From Austropuccinia psidii (lineage: Eukaryota > Basidiomycota > Pucciniomycetes > Pucciniales > Sphaerophragmiaceae): DNA of 64,000 nt. The stretch's first letter is position 1, and each line of letters begins with the position of its first letter. The stretch is from positions 15,901,975 to 15,965,974 of the forward strand of contig JALGQZ010000011.1 of assembly GCA_023105745.1 (NCBI GenBank), written 5' to 3'. This document shows, piece by piece, positions 59,205 to 64,000 of this stretch. A model generated the notes under the pieces. It saw only the letters and a list, made by a program, of their open reading frames with translations. It made no database searches and was not told the origin of the DNA. Made by a program: the position numbers and the translations under genes.

Positions 59205-60277
59205 CTACAAGGCCCAGACAAGGCATAAACATTCCATTTTATTTTCCCCAAATCTAGATTCAGTAGGTTTTCTTTGCCTAGATATAAAACATATGGTTCC
59301 TTCCCCAGGTTGGTAATTAACAACCTGGACTTTATGAAGTGTGTCTACTAGTCCATCTCCAGGTACACCAATACAAAGCTTAAAGGGCAGCATAAAATCT
59401 GGCATCAGTAAGAGTGGACTAGTGCTTAAGGGCTGTCTCAGGGATTCAAAGGCTGTGACTATGTCAAAAAACATTTTCAATACTTTTTCTTTGTTACAAA
59501 ATTTGTAAAGAGGTCTTGCTATGGGTGCAAATTATTCAATGGCATGTGTTCATTATCCTTCAAATCCCAAAACTTACTGGATTTCCTTCTTCTACTGAGT
59601 CATTGCTTTCAGCTTACTGCTGCAATTTCTTTTTGCTTGTTTCAAAGGATAGACCATATACTACATGTCCTAGGGCTTTGAGTTCTTTAGATCCAAAATG
59701 GCATTTCCTTGAGGAAATTTTCATATGTACAGATTGGATTTTTCCAAACACTCCAGATTACCTGTACATATGTTCCTCCCAAGTCTTGGGGCAGACAATG
59801 ATGAATCAATGTCAATTATTAACCATAATTCTGAAACTTCTTCAGGAAACATTGATAAAATAATTCTTTGATATTTTGATGGTGCATTTTTGATACTAAA
59901 AGGCATCCTTAAACATCCATACACTCCACAATGAACAATAATTCTAAGAACTTTCCTTGGTCTTGGTTTCAATAAATTTTAATGGAATCCTTTGAGGGAA
60001 TTCATAGTGCTTATATAAGGTGCTTTATATATTTGAGTGAGGGAAATTCGGACCCTCGGTATGGATACCTGTCTGGGACTGTGTAAGTCTTTAGAGCTCT
60101 AAAGTCCCCAACCAATATAGAATTTTCATTATGCCACACCACTATGACTGGTTTAGTTATTTCTAATTCTTCATTGTGGACAATGTTTCTTATTACCCCC
60201 AGGGCCAGGAGTTCCACAATTTGAAGCTCAACTGCTTCTCTTGATTTTGAGCATTCTGGGTATGAAGGCCTTCTCAA
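59205..60277 (-). pseudogene. GypD RT and RNase H remnant
   Basis: RT pieces: GDFRALKTYTVPDRYP, then RIIVHCGVYGCLRMPFSIKN (Gyp[21 protein letters not shown]); the catalytic YIDD region near 59810 is degraded (IDIDSS). RNase H: LPFKLCIGVPGDGLVDTLHK (Gyp[22 protein letters not shown], with the Asp changed to Gly) and ECLCLVWAL. Frames shift between the pieces. Confidence 0.7.
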
Positions 60278-61639
60278 TAGTGGTGGATTAGGTCTCTCAG
60301 TGTTTAAAATAATTTCAAATTCATGGCCAAAAGTACCCCTAGTAGCTCTTTATCTGATGAAAAATTTTCTTTTTGGTCATATAAAAGGGTAGGGAGTTCA
60401 TTCCACTGCATATCAGTAACACTAAAGCTTACTCCAGCTTCATTTTAAATGACTCTGTTCTGACTTGAACTTCTTTACCTCTAAAATTACAGGTGATACT
60501 TAATTTACTGTAATTTATCTTTTAAAAGGTAAAAAAGCAAATTTTTGACTATTGTTGACCCCAATAGTATATATCTGTCTTTATTTTGATCTAGATCTAT
60601 GCCATACATTATTAAATAATTATTTTCCAATAAGAAATGGGTACCAGAGAAGGTTTCCAAAACAACAAGTAAAACAGTAATTGTTGAGTTTCCATTTATT
60701 GGTGGAAATCTTAAAATTGTTTTAAATATGCCCCATTCGTTCATTTGATTACTTACACATTTGAGTTTTATGCAATTAATTGGTGATAATTGATCTTCAA
60801 GATTTTGTACACAGATCTCAGAAAAAGATTTTTACTTACAAGAGCAGAAGGCTCCTTGGTGAAGAAAAATCTGAGTGGGTATGTTGTCACTGATCATTTC
60901 TATTATGCAGGAATTCCCAGCTGTATAACATTTCCCCTGTTTAGTTTGGCTTCCATCAGTTTTCCATATTGGATTTCAGACAATCAATTTTACCATTTTG
61001 CAATTGTGGCAAGTGCAAATAAGATTCCATGATTTCAAATGTGACATTGATACTTTATATATATTTTGAAGATTGAGAGAATATTGATTATTTATCTTCT
61101 GAATTATCTATATATCCTATTTTTTAAGATCAGGTTATTTCTAAATTTCAATTTAATTCATTTTCCCCATTTTTGGAAATTAATTAGTTAAATTTGTGGT
61201 GCTCTGGAAAATATGGCACTTCATGATTGTATCTTCAGATTTATATTTCATATTATCAGAATTTACTTTGGTATTTCTCTCCAAAGAATCCTCTCAAAGT
61301 GTATCGAACCTTGTTTTAAAATTAAACCTACTAGAACAAAGTCTGGTTGTGGTGGTTACTTGTTCTAGTATAGCTATAATATCCTCTGGTGTAGATTTTT
61401 CAGTAGTCCTGCATTTGAAATCATGCTCTAAATAACCTTCACATTGTCTGATAAATTCTTATGAATCATAAATTCTGACATGTCAGGATATAATTCTGTT
61501 GATCTGTGTTTCTGTTGTCAAAACCATGTTAAAGCTTTGTCTTTTTAAGCATAAAATTGAGCACTTTAAAAAATTTTTGTACATTAAATTTTCAAGAATC
61601 ATTGCCCCACTTATGAATAATTTGGTTTTTCCGCCAAGT

Positions 61640-61927
61640 TCAACTTTGGTTTCCATGTGCTTTTTGTAATTTGATATACCATCTATGATATGAATTGGTA
61701 AACAGGGTGTTAAATATTTCTGTTACCAATTTTTCTGGTAATTTGAAGTCTTGTTTTATCATTTCAATACCACTGATGAGTTCCATATGGTTGTATTCTC
61801 CTTCACCACTGAATTGAGACCAATTTTTAAGCGTTGGTACTTCTTTCAAAGGCGCTTGGCCCATTGTTAATTTCAAATTATGGAAAAAAGTGGAAAATTG
61901 ATTTTGATTGTCAATTTTACACATCAA
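61640..61927 (-). pseudogene. GypD gag remnant
   Basis: 95-codon frame; VPTLKNWSQFSGEGEYNHME matches GypA LPEASSWPKFSGSGEYDHME, and YHRWYIKLQKAHGNQS matches ASIWYTEMKEIHGRRN. Supports the minus orientation and the gypsy assignment. Confidence 0.7.
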
Positions 61928-63487
61928 ATACTTGTGGGTTGGAGTTTGCTGTACCTTCAGTTTAATTCAGGGGTGTAGAAAGTTTTGTTAAAGTATGCAG
62001 TAATTGTTTAATATCATTGATTTTACTAGTCCTACACCTTTGGAAATTTCTTAACTCATGTTGAAAACCTTTTATTAAATTGATTAACTCAATTTTATAC
62101 ATTCTTCTTTGATTTTAATTTCTTTGCATAATGCAGTTTGTCAAGTATCATTAGAAATTACTTGATTCAATTTCATTGTTAATTTTGAAATTCCTCCTTT
62201 GAAGTGTTAAAGCACATTTTCAACACAATGGTATATGTCTTTACTTCAGTAAATTAATTTAAAATATCATCAAGGACTTTCTTATTATCTCTTTGGATGA
62301 TATTTATGCCTTGTTTTATTTTTGTTTCAATTTTTTCATCAAAATTGAATTTAGAGAACTTATCTGTTAATACCTTTATAATGACAGATTTCTCATTTAT
62401 TTTATGTGCATATAACCTTCATTATTTGGATATTTAACTTTTTTCAAAGCTTTCTTAAAACACATTTTTTTCCCTCTTTTTTGGCTAAAGATTTGTTTTT
62501 TTTGATTTAATATTGTTTCAAATTGATGAATTTTTAGCAGAAATGTGACTTCTTATGTCATTTATAGCTATATAAAAATTTGGAATGCAATCCAAAATGT
62601 CAGAAATAATTTTTGGTATTTTAACCTGGCTTCCCCTTCTTTCTGTAACTCCATCCTGGATTTGGCCATCCGAAACACCTTTTCCATTGCATCCTGTTGA
62701 ATTTTTGGGATTTGTAACTGTTGCTGTATGCTTTTGTATTTTTTTCCTTGCTTTTTCCCTTGTTCTGAGGGTGTGGCTTCTTTTTCACATTTTAATTGCT
62801 ACTTCTGGGTACTGGGGTTAGTTTTGCCCCTTGGTTGGGTGGTGGAGGGTTGCTTTCCCTGCATTCTTCTGTTAAAAGTATCATTTTCTTGTTTTCCATC
62901 AATGGATGCCATCCATTGAGTAACTTTAAAGTGTTGAGAGGGCCCAGAAACTTTCTCACAGTCAGGTAAGAGTTCATTCAGTTTTCCAAAGTCTGGAAGG
63001 CATTGTTCTTAGCCTTCTGGCAAGATTTTCAGATGTCCACTGAGGCTTCTTGTGCCTGTTTCAGCTCTGTTTAGAGGTAAAAAAGTGTTATCAGCTTCAG
63101 AATGGCATAATTTATCAGTTTGGGCTTCATTTACCAACCCTTTTCCTTCTGTAATTAACTGTCTTCTGCCATATTCACATCTATAAACTTTTTGGGAGCT
63201 GCTTTAGGGGTTATAGCTTTCTCCTTATGTGGTAAAAGGCATAATTCTGACAAAAGTTTGAAATTGTATTTTTACATCAATAAGTTACTGTTGGAAAAAT
63301 TATTTGCTTTTTTCAGGCTATTACTTATGTTCTAAATGATTGATCCTGAAAAAATTGGGTCTGGTTGATTATTCTGAGTTATAATAACAGTGCGATTGTG
63401 GTCATAATTAACAGTACTGGCAGGGATAATACTAGTAGCTATGAATGCTGTTTCAATGTTTTCTTGTGTTGTCAGATTTTCAGACAT

Positions 63488-64000
63488 TAAAGTTAATTGA
63501 AAAAGCAAATCATGAAGAAATTTTCTTCTTCAAAAGATAAATGAAAAAATAAAGCACCACTCATAATGTGAAAAAAGTTTTATTTTTTATTTTGAATTAA
63601 GAATATTTGTATGGATTTTTATATTTTTAAATATAAGAAAAAAGATTAAAAGAAGACAAAAATATATGTAACAGGTAAAATATTACAGCTGGGAACCCAA
63701 ATTGAAGGTGTGGAAATAAAACTTTGATTGAAAATTGAGTACTTTTCCTGTCCTCAAAATTTTTATAAGGTAAAATTCAATTAAAAACAGTAAAATTTAA
63801 TATTCTCAAGCCAAAACACGCTACATTCATTTTTTTAACTTTATAGGTATGAAAAGAGAATATTATTGATATGTTTTGTTTTACCAACACTCAAAATTTA
63901 TCCAAAAATACTTTAAAAGAGATATTTAAGGCTACAAAAGAGATTTCTTCAAGAGCCATTTCAAATTGAGTTAGTTGAGCAAAAGACTGAAAAAAAAATT
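63488..64000. other. AT-rich leader-like DNA at right window edge
   Basis: Upstream of the GypD gag start; probably its 5' leader. 63664-64000 resembles 23200-23530 in inverted orientation (ggacaggaaaagtact, ccttaaatatctctt-type words on the reverse strand). No LTR end visible before the window stops. Confidence 0.4.

Larger units (their letters stand above)
57994..63487 (-). mobile_element. GypD: decayed gypsy element, 3' end missing
   Basis: Minus-strand order: N-terminal gag frame from an ATG at 63487 (MSENLTTQEN, soon broken); gag homology at 61640-61927 (FSGEGEYNHMELISGI); protease-side YLIMYGIDLDQNKDRYI (60505-60744); RT 59721-60277 (SILVGDFRALKTYTVPDRYP, LRMPFSIKNAPSKYQRI); RNase H 59205-59480 (ICFISRQRKPTESRFGENKM); integrase zinc finger to C-terminal part 58000-58700. 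Related to the GypA family but more distant than GypA, GypB and GypC are from one another. It stops at repeat R, so the chromodomain and 3' LTR are not seen next to it. Confidence 0.75.

Overview
This window looks like a transposon graveyard from a large, AT-rich fungal genome. The retroelement proteins resemble those I associate with rust fungi (Pucciniales, possibly an Austropuccinia-like species). That assignment is from memory of protein families, not from a search. I see no tRNA, rRNA, CRISPR array or intact cellular gene. Almost everything is LTR retrotransposon, present as whole, broken, nested or solo copies. I name the elements CopA to CopD (Ty1/copia order: gag-protease-integrase-RT-RNase H) and GypA to GypD (Ty3/gypsy order: gag-protease-RT-RNase H-integrase).

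Left third (1-21.3 kb). A short host or old-repeat segment of about 1.6 kb occurs twice in tandem (copy 1 is 2611-14369, copy 2 is 14623-21290, both interrupted). Copy 1 has received CopA (1-2610, cut by the window edge), a solo LTR (3425-8920) that itself contains the near-intact CopB (3810-8720), and CopC (9100-13742). Copy 2 has received CopD (16113-21172). Because each insertion is missing from the other copy, three of the insertions can be checked against an empty site inside this same window; all show exact 5-bp target duplications. All four Copia elements carry, just after the 5' LTR, a sequence complementary to a tRNA anticodon arm rather than to a tRNA 3' end: initiator Met (CopA, CopC), a Tyr-type GUA arm (CopB) and an elongator-Met-type CAU arm (CopD), all in the same register.

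Middle (23.5-54.7 kb). This is a three-level nest of related chromodomain-type gypsy elements. GypA (36237-45933, plus strand, youngest, 5-bp TSD GGAAA) sits in the 5' leader of GypB (28052-47439, minus strand), which sits in the integrase/RNase H region of GypC (23555 to about 54720, minus strand, heavily decayed). The family has an unusual 5' organisation: an ATG-free stretch of about 1.4 kb runs through LTR end, leader and first ORF; a 68-75 nt spliceosomal-type intron is conserved in all three copies; and gag-pol follows in the -1 frame. GypA coding DNA is almost devoid of CpG.

Right end (54.7-64 kb). AT-rich non-coding repeats (one copy here, an inverted diverged copy at 49.7-51.7 kb in GypC) adjoin GypD (57994 to about 63487, minus strand), a fourth, very decayed gypsy element from a related but different lineage.

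Decay style differs. Copia gag-pol genes stay in one frame and are mostly broken by TGA codons, several exactly where the family has arginine, as expected from CGA to TGA. The gypsy stops are of mixed origin. Coordinates of LTR ends may be off by one or two bases.
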